Origin: an uncultured Bacteroidales bacterium
GTDB lineage: Bacteria; Bacteroidota; Bacteroidia; Bacteroidales; Paludibacteraceae
Assembly (NCBI GenBank): GCA_934728255.1
Contig: CAKVEC010000004.1
Coordinates: 62,001 to 126,000, forward strand
Reading direction: 5' to 3'
DNA: 64,000 nucleotides
The stretch's first letter is position 1, and each line of letters begins with the position of its first letter. Made by a program: the position numbers and the translations under genes. The notes under the pieces were generated by a model, which was not told the DNA's origin, did no database searches, and saw only the letters and a list, made by a program, of their open reading frames with translations. This document shows positions 9,346 through 18,391 of this stretch, piece by piece.

Positions 9346-9482
9346 GTATATAGATTTTTTCTAAATAATTATTGATTGAAATAAAAATTGAATATACTGA
9401 CAATCAGCATATTATATATTTTTACACATGTCGTTTTATCTAAACGGTTTTATAGGTATATATACCGTATTTCTATAGGAAA

Positions 9483-11063
9483 TCAATGCTTTTTATCAGC
9501 CGCAAATGAGGGAATAAGCATTAGGCGGCGGAAAAACTCGTCGTTGGAGAGGTCGGATCTGCCCTTTACCTTGGTTTTGTAAGTATAGATGGTAGTGATG
9601 TTATAGTCCAGCACCTGTGCAATAACCTCGCTATGGGTTACACCGAGACGCAGCAGCGCAAATATACGCAGTTCGGTGTTGAGTAGTTCGTTCTTCTTGA
9701 CAACAATCTGCTCCCCCGGGCGCAGCAACGCATTGAAATCGGCGACGAAAGTGGGGAATATGCCGAGGAACATCTCGTCGAAACGCTTGTAGAACTCCTC
9801 ACGCTGGCGGTGGGCATCCGCATTCTTCGGGATGGTAAGAATATCGTCGTACCGCTTTTCCTGAATACGCTTGCGCACCATCTGCTGATAGCGTTCCATC
9901 TCGCCGAGGTACTGCGACTGCCAGCATAGTGCCGTACCTATATACTCCTCTTTGAGGCGGTTCGCCACCAGCAGACTGCTATTCATTTCCTCGATAGTAG
10001 CACGTGCCGCACGTATCTGGCGCATACGGCGATAGAGCAGAAACATCACTGCCAGCGTAACGAGCAGAAACACAAACGAGACAATCACCCACCCCAGAAT
10101 ACGCCGGTTTTGGCTCTGCAAGAGTTTGGCATTCTCTGCATCGATGATAGGCAATATCTGCATCAGTTCCATCTCGCGATGGCGTGCACCGTAAAACTCG
10201 GCATCCTCTTTTGCCTCACGTATGTATTTGGCAGCCAACGTCAGATTGCCGTCCTCATAGAGCGTTTGCGCCACACGGCGGAGCGAGATAGTCTCTTTGG
10301 TACTGCTCCTGATGTCAGCAACGGCGGAAAGGATATTATAGTGCATCATCATATCGCGGTCGCCCATCTGCTCGTAGGCGAAGGCTATGGAAGAATAAGC
10401 CACCGCCGTATCATGCGGCGAGGCAGTGCTGCTCTTCAGGGAACGCAGATGATGGGTAATAGAACCCGTCCAGTCACCTTCAAACTCGGCAACCGAAGCC
10501 ATACAATAATGGTAAAGAAACGTATCTTTCGGAGTCAGCAATGCAGTGGCTTGCTCGTAATTCCGCCGTTGCTCGGCGTGATAGGCGGTAGCGTACTTAT
10601 CGCCCGAATAGACCGCAAGATCCAGCATCAAACGGGCGGAGATAATATGATAATTAACACGTACGAGAGTATCTTCGGCGGGAATATGTATCGATTGCAG
10701 TAAGTCATACCCCTCTTTGAAAAGACCCGCTGACAGCAATGCAAACACCTGGTCGCATTGGGCTTCATAGAGTTGGCGGGCGTCTCCGCTTTCCCCTGCA
10801 TACTGCACCAATAGGTCTGCATAGTGTTTGCCCATGTCATAGTTGTACGATTTGTACTCGTCAAACAACTGCTGTACATCGCCAAATGTGAGCGGTTGCC
10901 GGGTTTCCAACTCGTGTATGCGTTCCTCTTTCTGTTGGTCGAATTGCTGTTTCTGCGCAAGGGTATTGTCCAGCAAGCGCAAGTCGTCCTGCAATGCCGC
11001 CTGCATCGGCTGCACAACAAAGCACAAAACCGACCATACAAAGGGGATAATATAGTTTTTCAT
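9483..11063 (-). CDS. Membrane-bound SusR-like regulator (DUF6377 type, TPR sensor plus LuxR-like HTH)
   Basis: A 526-residue transmembrane transcription regulator. From the start at 11063 (another ATG lies 3 nt earlier) there is a signal anchor (about 1-22), a helical TPR-like periplasmic region (about 30-315), one membrane helix (about 322-344), a coiled segment (about 345-390), and a C-terminal winged or LuxR-like helix-turn-helix (about 455-515; NTELRIFALLRLGVTHSEVI then YNITTIYTYKTKVKGRS). An in-frame ATG at 11264 was rejected because the promoter at 11090-11121 lies downstream of it. The architecture resembles the B. thetaiotaomicron SusR group. It stands between two PULs: upstream of the starch susC on the same strand and divergent from the pectin susC. 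I infer control of the starch PUL, with the pectin PUL as an alternative target. Confidence 0.85.
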   Translation of the reverse strand: MKNYIIPFVWSVLCFVVQPMQAALQDDLRLLDNTLAQKQQFDQQKEERIHELETRQPLTFGDVQQLFDEYKSYNYDMGKHYADLLVQYAGESGDARQLYEAQCDQVFALLSAGLFKEGYDLLQSIHIPAEDTLVRVNYHIISARLMLDLAVYSGDKYATAYHAEQRRNYEQATALLTPKDTFLYHYCMASVAEFEGDWTGSITHHLRSLKSSTASPHDTAVAYSSIAFAYEQMGDRDMMMHYNILSAVADIRSSTKETISLRRVAQTLYEDGNLTLAAKYIREAKEDAEFYGARHREMELMQILPIIDAENAKLLQSQNRRILGWVIVSFVFLLVTLAVMFLLYRRMRQIRAARATIEEMNSSLLVANRLKEEYIGTALCWQSQYLGEMERYQQMVRKRIQEKRYDDILTIPKNADAHRQREEFYKRFDEMFLGIFPTFVADFNALLRPGEQIVVKKNELLNTELRIFALLRLGVTHSEVIAQVLDYNITTIYTYKTKVKGRSDLSNDEFFRRLMLIPSFAADKKH

Positions 11064-11089
11064 CATAGAATCCTTTGCCAAATTATTTG

Positions 11090-11121
11090 CAAAGATACAA
11101 AAAATCAGTGAAATGCACAAA
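11090..11121 (-). promoter_or_regulatory. Promoter of the SusR-like regulator
   Basis: Minus strand: TTTG (11121-11118), 20 nt, TATCTTTG (11097-11090), a perfect match to the Bacteroidales consensus. The predicted transcription start near 11083 fixes the translation start at 11063 or 11066. Confidence 0.8.
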
Positions 11122-11171
11122 TCAGCGAACAATATACAATTTATGCACTCACACACTGCATAATACCGATT

Positions 11172-11215
11172 ACGTAGAAAAGACGTAGAAAAGACGTAGA
11201 AAGGACGTAGAAAGA
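11172..11215. repeat. 11-bp tandem array, four copies (ACGTAGAAARG family)
   Basis: Plus strand units: ACGTAGAAAAG twice, ACGTAGAAAGG, ACGTAGAAAGA, with an exact 11-bp period. On the minus strand the array is preceded by TATCCACG and followed by TAATCGGTATTATG. It lies between the SusR-like regulator and the divergent susC, 225 nt before the susC start. The same family occurs at 45616-45670 in an equivalent position. Confidence 0.9.
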
Positions 11216-11371
11216 ATTGGAGTTTACACCGTGGATATGCATTGAATATACATTTTTTATGCAATTCATATAGTACGCAAAATCAGTTTTTTTGTGTCCG
11301 TTTCCTACCTTTGTTTCTGCTATTTCACCCCATTCCGCCAATTTTTGCACATTATATTGCATATTCCGTTG

Positions 11372-11379
11372 TATCTTTG
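11372..11379 (+). promoter_or_regulatory. Probable -7 box for the pectin-type susC
   Basis: TATCTTTG matches TAnnTTTG and is followed by a leader of about 60 nt to the ATG at 11441. The nearest TTTG upstream (11344-11347) is 24 nt away, wider than usual, so only the -7 box is convincing. Confidence 0.5.
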
Positions 11380-11440
11380 CACCCGATTTATAATGCAATA
11401 AAAACAAAAATACCCATACTAATACACAATCAAACTCTTT

Positions 11441-14400
11441 ATGAAATTGAAATTCAACGTATTCCGCAGCATTGTGCTGTCTGTTTTGCTCCTTACGGGC
11501 ATCGCAGCCGAAGCACGTGTCATCAGCGGAACGGTAACAGACCAGACCGGCGAGACCATCATCTCGGCGTCTGTGGTGGTTAAGGGTACTACGATTGGTA
11601 CCGTAACCGATTTTGACGGTAATTACTCGCTGGACGTACCTGCCGACGCCAAGACCCTGGTTTTCTCCTACATCGGCTTGAAGACACAGGAAATTGACAT
11701 CACGAGCGATGTCATCAATGTGGTGCTTAAAGAGGACAGCGAAGTGCTGGAGGAAGTGGTGGTAACAGGCTATGGCACAACCAAGAAACGCGACGTAGTT
11801 ACCTCGGTTGCAAGCGTAAACGCCGACCAACTCAAAGACATCCCCGTAACGAGTGCCGCCGAAGCATTGCAAGGTAAATTGTCAGGCGTAAGCGTAACCA
11901 CTACCGAGGGTGCCCCCGATGCAGACGTAAAAATCCGTGTGCGTGGAGGAACGTCGCTTACCCAGTCGAATGACCCGCTTTACATCGTGGATGGTTTCCC
12001 CGTATCGAGCATCTCCGACATCGCACCGAGCGACATCGCCTCGATGGATGTACTGAAAGACGCTGCCGCCACCGCTATCTATGGTGCGCAGGGTGCCAAC
12101 GGCGTTATCATCATCACTACCAAAGACGCCGATTCCAACGATGACGACAAGATGACTTTCCACGTGGACTATAGCGGCTATGTGGGATGGAAAACCATCG
12201 CTAAAAAGTACGATGTACTCAATCCTGAGGAATTCGCATTGTTGCAATACGAATGGGCATACCAAAAGGATAAGAGTTTGTCGGGATTGCGCAGCAATTT
12301 CTACGCCTATTTCGACCAACTGTACAACAGCACAAAATATAAGACAGACGAAGAAATCGAAAATACGAACATCAGCGACTTGCTTACCGAATACAAAGAT
12401 GCTGAGCAGCATCCGTTCATTGATTGGCAAGACCAAACATTCGGCCGTACCGGATTTGCTTCTAACCAATCGGTAAGCGTAAGCGGCGGTAACAAGAATG
12501 CTAATTTCAACTTGAGTTACAACCGCATAGACGACAAAGCCATTATGGAGCAATCGGACTATGTGCGCAACAACCTGAGTCTGAAAGCAAAATTCAAGCC
12601 CTTCAAAAACTTCACGGTAGGCTTCACGGCACGCTATACCAACACGGGTGTTCTCGGTGCAGGTTCCAACGCCATCAAGGACAATGGTACAGCCACCGAA
12701 TCGCGTCTGCGCAACTGCGTGGTTTACACACCTACTACACTATTGAGCAAGGATTCCGGGGAAGGGGACGAAGACGAGACATTCGGTTCGCTCTATGACC
12801 CGCTGACCACTATCCGCGACAACTACAAGTACAAAACGGACAACAAGTGGAATATGCAGGGCTATATGAGTTATAAGTTTGCCAAGTATTTCACCGCCCG
12901 TGTGGAATTGGGCTATGAGAGCCGCGACATTCTAACCAACCGCTACTACGGACCTACCACCTATTTCGCCCGCAACACGGGTCGCCCCGGTGTAGCAAGC
13001 GGTACAGCGCAACTGCAGGTTGACAAAGAGAAAACATCCACGCTGCGCAACGCCAATACGTTGGAATGGAAACAGACTTTCAGCAAATCGCACAATGTAA
13101 GCCTGTTGGTAGGCGAAGAGACCATCCTACGCAAAGGCGAAACCAACACACAACGCGGTTTCGGATACAATGGGCAGTATGACGTACTGAATGGAGAAAT
13201 CTTCAACTATCTGGGGCAAGCGTCCTATATGGAGATAACCAACTATGTTGACCCGAAAGATAATCAGTTGTCGTTCTTCGCACGCGCGAACTATGATTAC
13301 AGAGGACGCTACTACTTGACCGCCACATTCCGTGCCGATTGTTCCACCCGCTTCGAGAAAGAAAACCAGTGGGGCTATTTCCCCTCTGTGGCTGCGGCAT
13401 GGCGTATGTCCGACGAACCGTGGATGGAAGGTGCACAAGATTGGATGTCCAACTGGAAATGGCGTTTGAGTTATGGTATGGCGGGTAACAACAATGTAGA
13501 CCTCGGATACCTGCATCAGGATTTCCTGTCGCGCCAAATGACGTATTTTGACCTGGGTAACGGCTCTACAAGCAATATCCTGGTAGTAGGCGGTGCAGAC
13601 AAGATTGCCAGCAACCCCCACCTGAAATGGGAGACCACTACCACCCGCGACTTCGGTTTCGACTATGGTTTCTTCCGCGACCGTCTGTCGGGTACGGTTG
13701 ACCTGTATTGGAATACAACCAAAGACCTCATCATCCGTCAGACACTGCCCGCACGCTACAACTACCAGTACCAGAACATCGGTTCTACGCGCAATATGGG
13801 TATGGAATTTTCTATCAAGGGTGTAATTTTGGACAAACGCTCCAAAAACCTGAGTTACAACCTGTCGGTCGATGCAAATATCGCTTTCAACCGTACACGC
13901 GTAATGGACTTGGGTAATGTCAGTTCGCTCAGCGCACAGACCAGTTGCTTCGGATCGTCGGAGTATCTGACCCTGGCGGAGTTCCTCGTAGAAGTAGGGC
14001 AACCGGTAGGTAATGTAGTAGGATACGAAACCGATGGTTACTATACTGCAGCCGACTTTGTAAGTTACATCCCCGGCACCAACACTTGGGGACTCGCAGA
14101 GGGCGTTGCCAATTATGGCGACGGTTTCCTGACCAATCAGCCTGTACCGGGCGCTATCAAGTTCAAAGACCAGAACGGGGATGGTGTAATTGATGATAAC
14201 GACAAAGTGGTTCTCGGCAACACCGTACCTACCCATACCGGCGGTTTCAACATCAATTTCAACATTGGTGGCGACAAATGGGGTCGTTTCGACCTTGCAG
14301 CAAACTTCACATTCTCGTTTGGCAACAAGATTCTGAATCTGAGCAATATGGAGTACACCACCGTAACGGAGAAAACCAAGATGCGTAACCTTGTTTCGTC

Positions 14401-14854
14401 TATGGCATATAGCAACCGCTACTCACTCTTCTCCGAACAAGGGCAATATATGCCGGAAGTATTGGCTACCTCGGGCTTTGTATTTGGCGATGCCTACACC
14501 GAGATGGCTAACCAACTTGACCAGATGAATACCGAGAAAGGGGCTACCACCTACTCTCCGATTATGTCGCACTACGTAGTTACCGATCAGCACCTGGAGG
14601 ACGGTTCTTTCCTGCGTCTCAACCAACTCACATTGGGCTACTCGCTTCCGAAAGACTGGATGACCAAATCAAAGGTAATCAATAATATCCGCGTATATGT
14701 ACAGGGTACCAATCTCTTCTGCGCTACCAAGTACAGCGGTCTCGACCCCGAAGTAGATACCCGCTCGTCGAAGAATCCGCTTACTCCCGGCGTAGATTTC
14801 TCCGCATACCCCAAGAGCCGCGGTATCAATATCGGTATGAACATTCAATTCTAA
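11441..14854 (+). CDS. susC: SusC/RagA-family TonB-dependent transporter of the pectin-type PUL
   Basis: A 1137-residue TonB-dependent outer-membrane transporter. A signal peptide ends near GIAAEA; a carboxypeptidase-regulatory-like domain follows (about 27-105, GTTIGTVTDFDGNYSLDVP), then EVVVTGYG and the plug (about 115-225, with SDIASMDVLKDAAATAIYGA), and a long barrel ending in GINIGMNIQF. It is about 150 residues longer than the other two SusC proteins here, mostly in barrel loops. It leads susC-susD-PL1-GH28, all on the plus strand, so the imported ligand is most likely oligogalacturonate or a related pectin fragment (inference from the enzymes). It is divergent from the SusR-like regulator. 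Confidence 0.96.
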   Translation: MKLKFNVFRSIVLSVLLLTGIAAEARVISGTVTDQTGETIISASVVVKGTTIGTVTDFDGNYSLDVPADAKTLVFSYIGLKTQEIDITSDVINVVLKEDSEVLEEVVVTGYGTTKKRDVVTSVASVNADQLKDIPVTSAAEALQGKLSGVSVTTTEGAPDADVKIRVRGGTSLTQSNDPLYIVDGFPVSSISDIAPSDIASMDVLKDAAATAIYGAQGANGVIIITTKDADSNDDDKMTFHVDYSGYVGWKTIAKKYDVLNPEEFALLQYEWAYQKDKSLSGLRSNFYAYFDQLYNSTKYKTDEEIENTNISDLLTEYKDAEQHPFIDWQDQTFGRTGFASNQSVSVSGGNKNANFNLSYNRIDDKAIMEQSDYVRNNLSLKAKFKPFKNFTVGFTARYTNTGVLGAGSNAIKDNGTATESRLRNCVVYTPTTLLSKDSGEGDEDETFGSLYDPLTTIRDNYKYKTDNKWNMQGYMSYKFAKYFTARVELGYESRDILTNRYYGPTTYFARNTGRPGVASGTAQLQVDKEKTSTLRNANTLEWKQTFSKSHNVSLLVGEETILRKGETNTQRGFGYNGQYDVLNGEIFNYLGQASYMEITNYVDPKDNQLSFFARANYDYRGRYYLTATFRADCSTRFEKENQWGYFPSVAAAWRMSDEPWMEGAQDWMSNWKWRLSYGMAGNNNVDLGYLHQDFLSRQMTYFDLGNGSTSNILVVGGADKIASNPHLKWETTTTRDFGFDYGFFRDRLSGTVDLYWNTTKDLIIRQTLPARYNYQYQNIGSTRNMGMEFSIKGVILDKRSKNLSYNLSVDANIAFNRTRVMDLGNVSSLSAQTSCFGSSEYLTLAEFLVEVGQPVGNVVGYETDGYYTAADFVSYIPGTNTWGLAEGVANYGDGFLTNQPVPGAIKFKDQNGDGVIDDNDKVVLGNTVPTHTGGFNINFNIGGDKWGRFDLAANFTFSFGNKILNLSNMEYTTVTEKTKMRNLVSSMAYSNRYSLFSEQGQYMPEVLATSGFVFGDAYTEMANQLDQMNTEKGATTYSPIMSHYVVTDQHLEDGSFLRLNQLTLGYSLPKDWMTKSKVINNIRVYVQGTNLFCATKYSGLDPEVDTRSSKNPLTPGVDFSAYPKSRGINIGMNIQF

Positions 14855-14875
14855 TCACACAGCATATAAGAAGAT

Positions 14876-16825
14876 ATGAAAGCAAAATATATTATATATA
14901 GTGTTTTGGCATTGGCGTTGGCTGGTTGCGAGAAAGATTTCTTCGATACCAACTCGCCATCAGCCATGGATGAGTCGGTATTCAAATCCACAGAAATGAC
15001 TGCCCAGGCTGTGGGCGCCATATATGACACTTTCGGCGAAGACAAATCGTTCCGCAACCGTCTGTGCGGAGGCTATGTAGCCATCAACACCGACATCGAG
15101 CACAGCAGCAAATCGGAGGATAAAGATTGGGCGGCTTATTGTACCAGCAAGGGAACAGGCGACCTGTCCACCTCTAACGGAAAAGATCCGTGGGCATACC
15201 TCAACTCCGCCATTGAGCGTTGCAACGTAGTGGCAGAGGGTATCCGTACCTATTCCGATACCACCAACAGCACATTCCGCTACCTGCTCGGCGAAACGCT
15301 TACGCTGCGTGCGTTCTGCTACCTCGAGATGATAAAACTCTGGGGCGATGTTCCTGCTTGCTTCAAGCCCTTCGACGGCAAGGACATCAACGACCTCTAT
15401 GTGGACAAAGCCGACCGCAATGTCATCTACGAGCAACTGCGGCTTGACCTGAAAGAGGCAGCCGAACTGATGCCATGGTCGGAATCCTGCCCCGGTACGG
15501 CAGCCAACTACACCGGTCGCCCAAGCAAGGCATTGGCTTATGGTCTGCTGGCACGTATGGATATGATGTACGCCGGTCTGGCTATGCGTCCCAACACATT
15601 TACCAAAGGCGGCACCAAGGACTGCTCCGTACAATACAATGTAAAAGATGCCGACAAACGCAAAGAACTCTACCAGGAGGCGGTTTGGGCTTGCGCACAG
15701 ATCATCAAGAAAGAAGACAACAAACTGCAAGACAGTTTCGAGCAGGTTTGGCGCGACCTCTGTGCTGACAAAAACAACTATGCCGAGTCTGAATTTATCT
15801 GGGCATTACCGTTCCTCAACGGTGCGCGTGGTCAGGTGCTCTCGCTTACCGGTCTGAAGATTGCCGATCGTGTCCCCGGACATTTGGTGAACACCGTTTC
15901 TTACGGTGACGGCAACAAAGAGAACACCAAGACGCAATCAATGATTGAGATTGTACCTACTTTCTATTTCAAATATGACAAAGCCGATTTGCGCCGCGAT
16001 GTAACCATATGCCCCTTTGCCTGGGACTACGACAACGGTTCGGGCGTAAGCAGCGATGCAGCGGCTTGCTTCCCTGACACCCCGGCTTCCACCAAGAAAC
16101 TCTACCAGAAATTAGCCGATGCATCGTCAATGCACTTGGGCAAACTGCGTGTGGAATGGATGACACGCGAGTACTCCAGCAACGAGGACTGTGTGGATAT
16201 GCCCGTACTCCGCTATGCCGACATCCTGCTGATGTTCGCCGAAGCGGCTATCGGTTCCAAAGAGGGCAATGCCCCGGATAATCTCTACGGGCTGAATGCA
16301 CAGGAGCAATTCGACAAAATACGCACCCGCGCAGGCTTGGCATCCAAACCTCTCACGTTCGAGGCAATCGTGGACGAGCGTGCATTTGAGTTCTGCGGCG
16401 AAAACATCCGCAAATACGATCTGATGCGCTGGGGCATGCTCAGAGAATCATTAGAGAACACAATGAAAGATTTGGCAGACCTGCAAGCCGGCGAAGGCAA
16501 ATATGCCGGTCGCTGCGACTCTGTTTACTTCAAGTATCGCAAAGACAACTCGTTTGCCAAATCGGGTGATGCATACGTATTCGACAAGTTTGTCGGTCTG
16601 AACTTGGGCGACAGCCGACCTGCCGAATTTGACAAGGCACAAGGTTGGGTAGCCAAGGCTTTTTATGTAAAAACCAGCGATGATGCGGTTACCGAATATC
16701 TTGCACCGGACAAATACTATCTCTATAAGGAGGGCACCGACATCGATATGCACCAATACTGGCCTATCTTCGATGTCAATGTCAATGCTTCCAATGGAAC
16801 ACTTTGGAATGACTATTTATATTAA
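14876..16825 (+). CDS. susD: SusD/RagB-family glycan-binding lipoprotein of the pectin-type PUL
   Basis: A 649-residue SusD-family lipoprotein (lipobox LAGC, Cys18), starting 21 nt after the susC stop. Family features include WAYLNSAIERCNVVAEGI, the RAFCYLEMIKLWGDVP block, and the C-terminal DERAFEFCGENIRKYDLMRW segment in which SusD proteins bind the SusC barrel. It is somewhat longer than the other SusD proteins here (599 and 529 residues), with an insertion in the ligand-facing half. Its last 17 nt overlap the next gene, the PL1 lyase, in another frame, which implies translational coupling. Confidence 0.95.
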   Translation: MKAKYIIYSVLALALAGCEKDFFDTNSPSAMDESVFKSTEMTAQAVGAIYDTFGEDKSFRNRLCGGYVAINTDIEHSSKSEDKDWAAYCTSKGTGDLSTSNGKDPWAYLNSAIERCNVVAEGIRTYSDTTNSTFRYLLGETLTLRAFCYLEMIKLWGDVPACFKPFDGKDINDLYVDKADRNVIYEQLRLDLKEAAELMPWSESCPGTAANYTGRPSKALAYGLLARMDMMYAGLAMRPNTFTKGGTKDCSVQYNVKDADKRKELYQEAVWACAQIIKKEDNKLQDSFEQVWRDLCADKNNYAESEFIWALPFLNGARGQVLSLTGLKIADRVPGHLVNTVSYGDGNKENTKTQSMIEIVPTFYFKYDKADLRRDVTICPFAWDYDNGSGVSSDAAACFPDTPASTKKLYQKLADASSMHLGKLRVEWMTREYSSNEDCVDMPVLRYADILLMFAEAAIGSKEGNAPDNLYGLNAQEQFDKIRTRAGLASKPLTFEAIVDERAFEFCGENIRKYDLMRWGMLRESLENTMKDLADLQAGEGKYAGRCDSVYFKYRKDNSFAKSGDAYVFDKFVGLNLGDSRPAEFDKAQGWVAKAFYVKTSDDAVTEYLAPDKYYLYKEGTDIDMHQYWPIFDVNVNASNGTLWNDYLY

Positions 16826-18224
16826 GCAATACTTGTTCTTTATGTTCTTCGCTGTCTGCCTCACTGCGTGCGGCGGTAGCGAAGAACCTTCTATCCCCGC
16901 CGTTCAGACAACGGCTTTCCCCGGTGCGGAAGGCGGTGGCAAGTACACCACGGGCGGACGTGGCGGTGTAGTACTGCACGTGACCAACCTCAGCGACGAC
17001 CCTAACGATGCCGGTTCGTTGCGCCATGCGGTCAATCTGGCAGGCACACGCACCATTGTCTTTGATGTATCGGGCACGATCCACCTCAAAAGCCAGTTGA
17101 ATATCGCCAACGGCTCGCTTACCATCGCAGGGCAAACCGCACCCGGAGACGGAATCTGTATAGCAGGTTATCCCGTGGAAATCAAGTGCAGCAACGTCAT
17201 TGTCCGTTTCTTGCGTTTCCGTATGGGAGACCAAAACAAGGTGGAGGGCGATGCACTTACCATCCGCGGACGGAAGAACATCATTATCGACCACTGCTCG
17301 TTCTCGTGGAGCACCGACGAATGTGTCAGTTGCTACGGCAATACCTGTTTTACGCTCCAGTATTGTTTCATCACGGAGTCGCTCCGCCGTTCCGTCCACG
17401 TCAAAGGAAACCATGGTTACGGCGGCATCTGGGGAGGAACGAATGCTTCTTTCCATCATAACTTGCTTGCCCACCACGACTCACGCAACCCGCGTTTCGA
17501 CCACTCGTATGTGGACAACCATTGTTTCGGACCGCTCGACTATATAAACAATGTGGTCTATAACTGGGGCGGCAACTCGTCTTACGGAGGAGAGGGAATT
17601 GACCAACCGCGACAGATCAATATGGTTGCCAACTACTACAAACCCGGTCCCGCCACCTCCAAGAAAACCCGCCTGCTCGACCCGACCGTTTCCTGTCCCT
17701 ATTGTTCGGAAATAGGCACACTCATCCCTGCCAAGTTCTACTTGAATGGCAACTATATGTATGGTTCGGAGAGCGTTACCAACGACAACTGGCAGGGCTC
17801 TACCGTCAAAATAGACAACGTAAAAGCAAAAACACGTTGGACGGACGGACTGACCTTGCTCACAACCGAGCAGACCGCCGAACAGGCTTTCGAGACCGTG
17901 CTTGCCAAGGCGGGTTGCTCGCTTCGCCGTGATGCCATCGACACACGTATCGCCAATGAGGTTCGCAACGGAACAGCCTCATGCAAAGGCTCCAACGGCT
18001 CTACGGGCGGACTGATTGACTCTCCCGAAGATGCCGGCGGCTATATCGAATACAACTCCGAAACAGCCCTCAAGGACACCGACCGCGACGGTATGCCCGA
18101 CGAATGGGAAACAGCACACGGCTTGGATCCCCACACCGCCTCCGACGGCAAAGCCACTACCCTGCAAGCCCCATACACCAACCTCGAAGTCTATCTCAAT
18201 AGTCTGGTACAGGATTTGTACTAA
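16809..18224 (+). CDS. PL1-type pectate lyase lipoprotein
   Basis: A 471-residue surface lipoprotein expected to cleave homogalacturonan by beta-elimination. I chose the ATG at 16809, inside the end of susD, because it gives a lipoprotein signal with a basic n-region (MTIYIKQ) and the lipobox LTAC (Cys21); the ATG at 16842 leaves no n-region. PL1-like features are the FPGAEGGGKYTTGGRGG start, the parallel beta-helix coils with IAGQTAPGDGI, the IDHCSFSWSTDE and HHNLLAHHDSRNPRFD blocks that carry the Ca and substrate-binding residues, and a Ca-binding type DTDRDGMPDEWE segment near the C-terminus. Co-transcribed with susC/susD and followed by GH28. PL family 1 is well supported; the subfamily is not determined. 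Confidence 0.9.
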   Translation: MTIYIKQYLFFMFFAVCLTACGGSEEPSIPAVQTTAFPGAEGGGKYTTGGRGGVVLHVTNLSDDPNDAGSLRHAVNLAGTRTIVFDVSGTIHLKSQLNIANGSLTIAGQTAPGDGICIAGYPVEIKCSNVIVRFLRFRMGDQNKVEGDALTIRGRKNIIIDHCSFSWSTDECVSCYGNTCFTLQYCFITESLRRSVHVKGNHGYGGIWGGTNASFHHNLLAHHDSRNPRFDHSYVDNHCFGPLDYINNVVYNWGGNSSYGGEGIDQPRQINMVANYYKPGPATSKKTRLLDPTVSCPYCSEIGTLIPAKFYLNGNYMYGSESVTNDNWQGSTVKIDNVKAKTRWTDGLTLLTTEQTAEQAFETVLAKAGCSLRRDAIDTRIANEVRNGTASCKGSNGSTGGLIDSPEDAGGYIEYNSETALKDTDRDGMPDEWETAHGLDPHTASDGKATTLQAPYTNLEVYLNSLVQDLY

Positions 18225-18250
18225 CCGTATGCCTGCTTCGTGCTATCAGG

Positions 18251-18283
18251 AGTAGGTGATTAGTGGGTGATTAGTAGGTGATT
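18251..18283. repeat. 11-bp tandem array, three copies (AATCACCYACT family, minus orientation)
   Basis: Plus strand: AGTAGGTGATT, AGTGGGTGATT, AGTAGGTGATT with an exact 11-bp period, between the PL1 and GH28 genes. Reading the minus strand the head is CCTATCCTAT and the tail CTCCTGATAG, matching the flanks of the array at 35893-35958. Confidence 0.9.
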
Positions 18284-18324
18284 CGTTATAGGATAGGCTT
18301 AGGTTGGAGATATGTCAAAAGGCT

Positions 18325-18357
18325 ATCCACCCGTCATCCACCTGACATCCACCTGAC
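18325..18357. repeat. 11-bp tandem array, three copies (ATCCACCTGAC family)
   Basis: Units ATCCACCCGTC, ATCCACCTGAC, ATCCACCTGAC, with an 11-bp period, only 41 nt after the previous array and 34 nt before the GH28 start. A different unit sequence with the same period. Confidence 0.85.
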
Positions 18358-18391
18358 TATATACACTATATGTATTAACTGTTCATTGAAT

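Noticed and set aside
9230..9482. Invertible promoter upstream of the starch-type susC
   Set aside because: The CGGTTGC repeats are only 7 bp, lie downstream of the promoter, and do not flank it as an invertible segment; no recombinase gene is nearby.
11172..11215. Could the 11-bp arrays be CRISPRs?
   Set aside because: Units are directly adjacent with no spacers, they are far too short, and no cas genes are in the window.
16680..16825. Possible frameshift joining susD and the PL1 lyase
   Set aside because: Both proteins are complete: susD has its usual C-terminus and PL1 has its own lipoprotein signal from 16809. It is an ordinary overlap.
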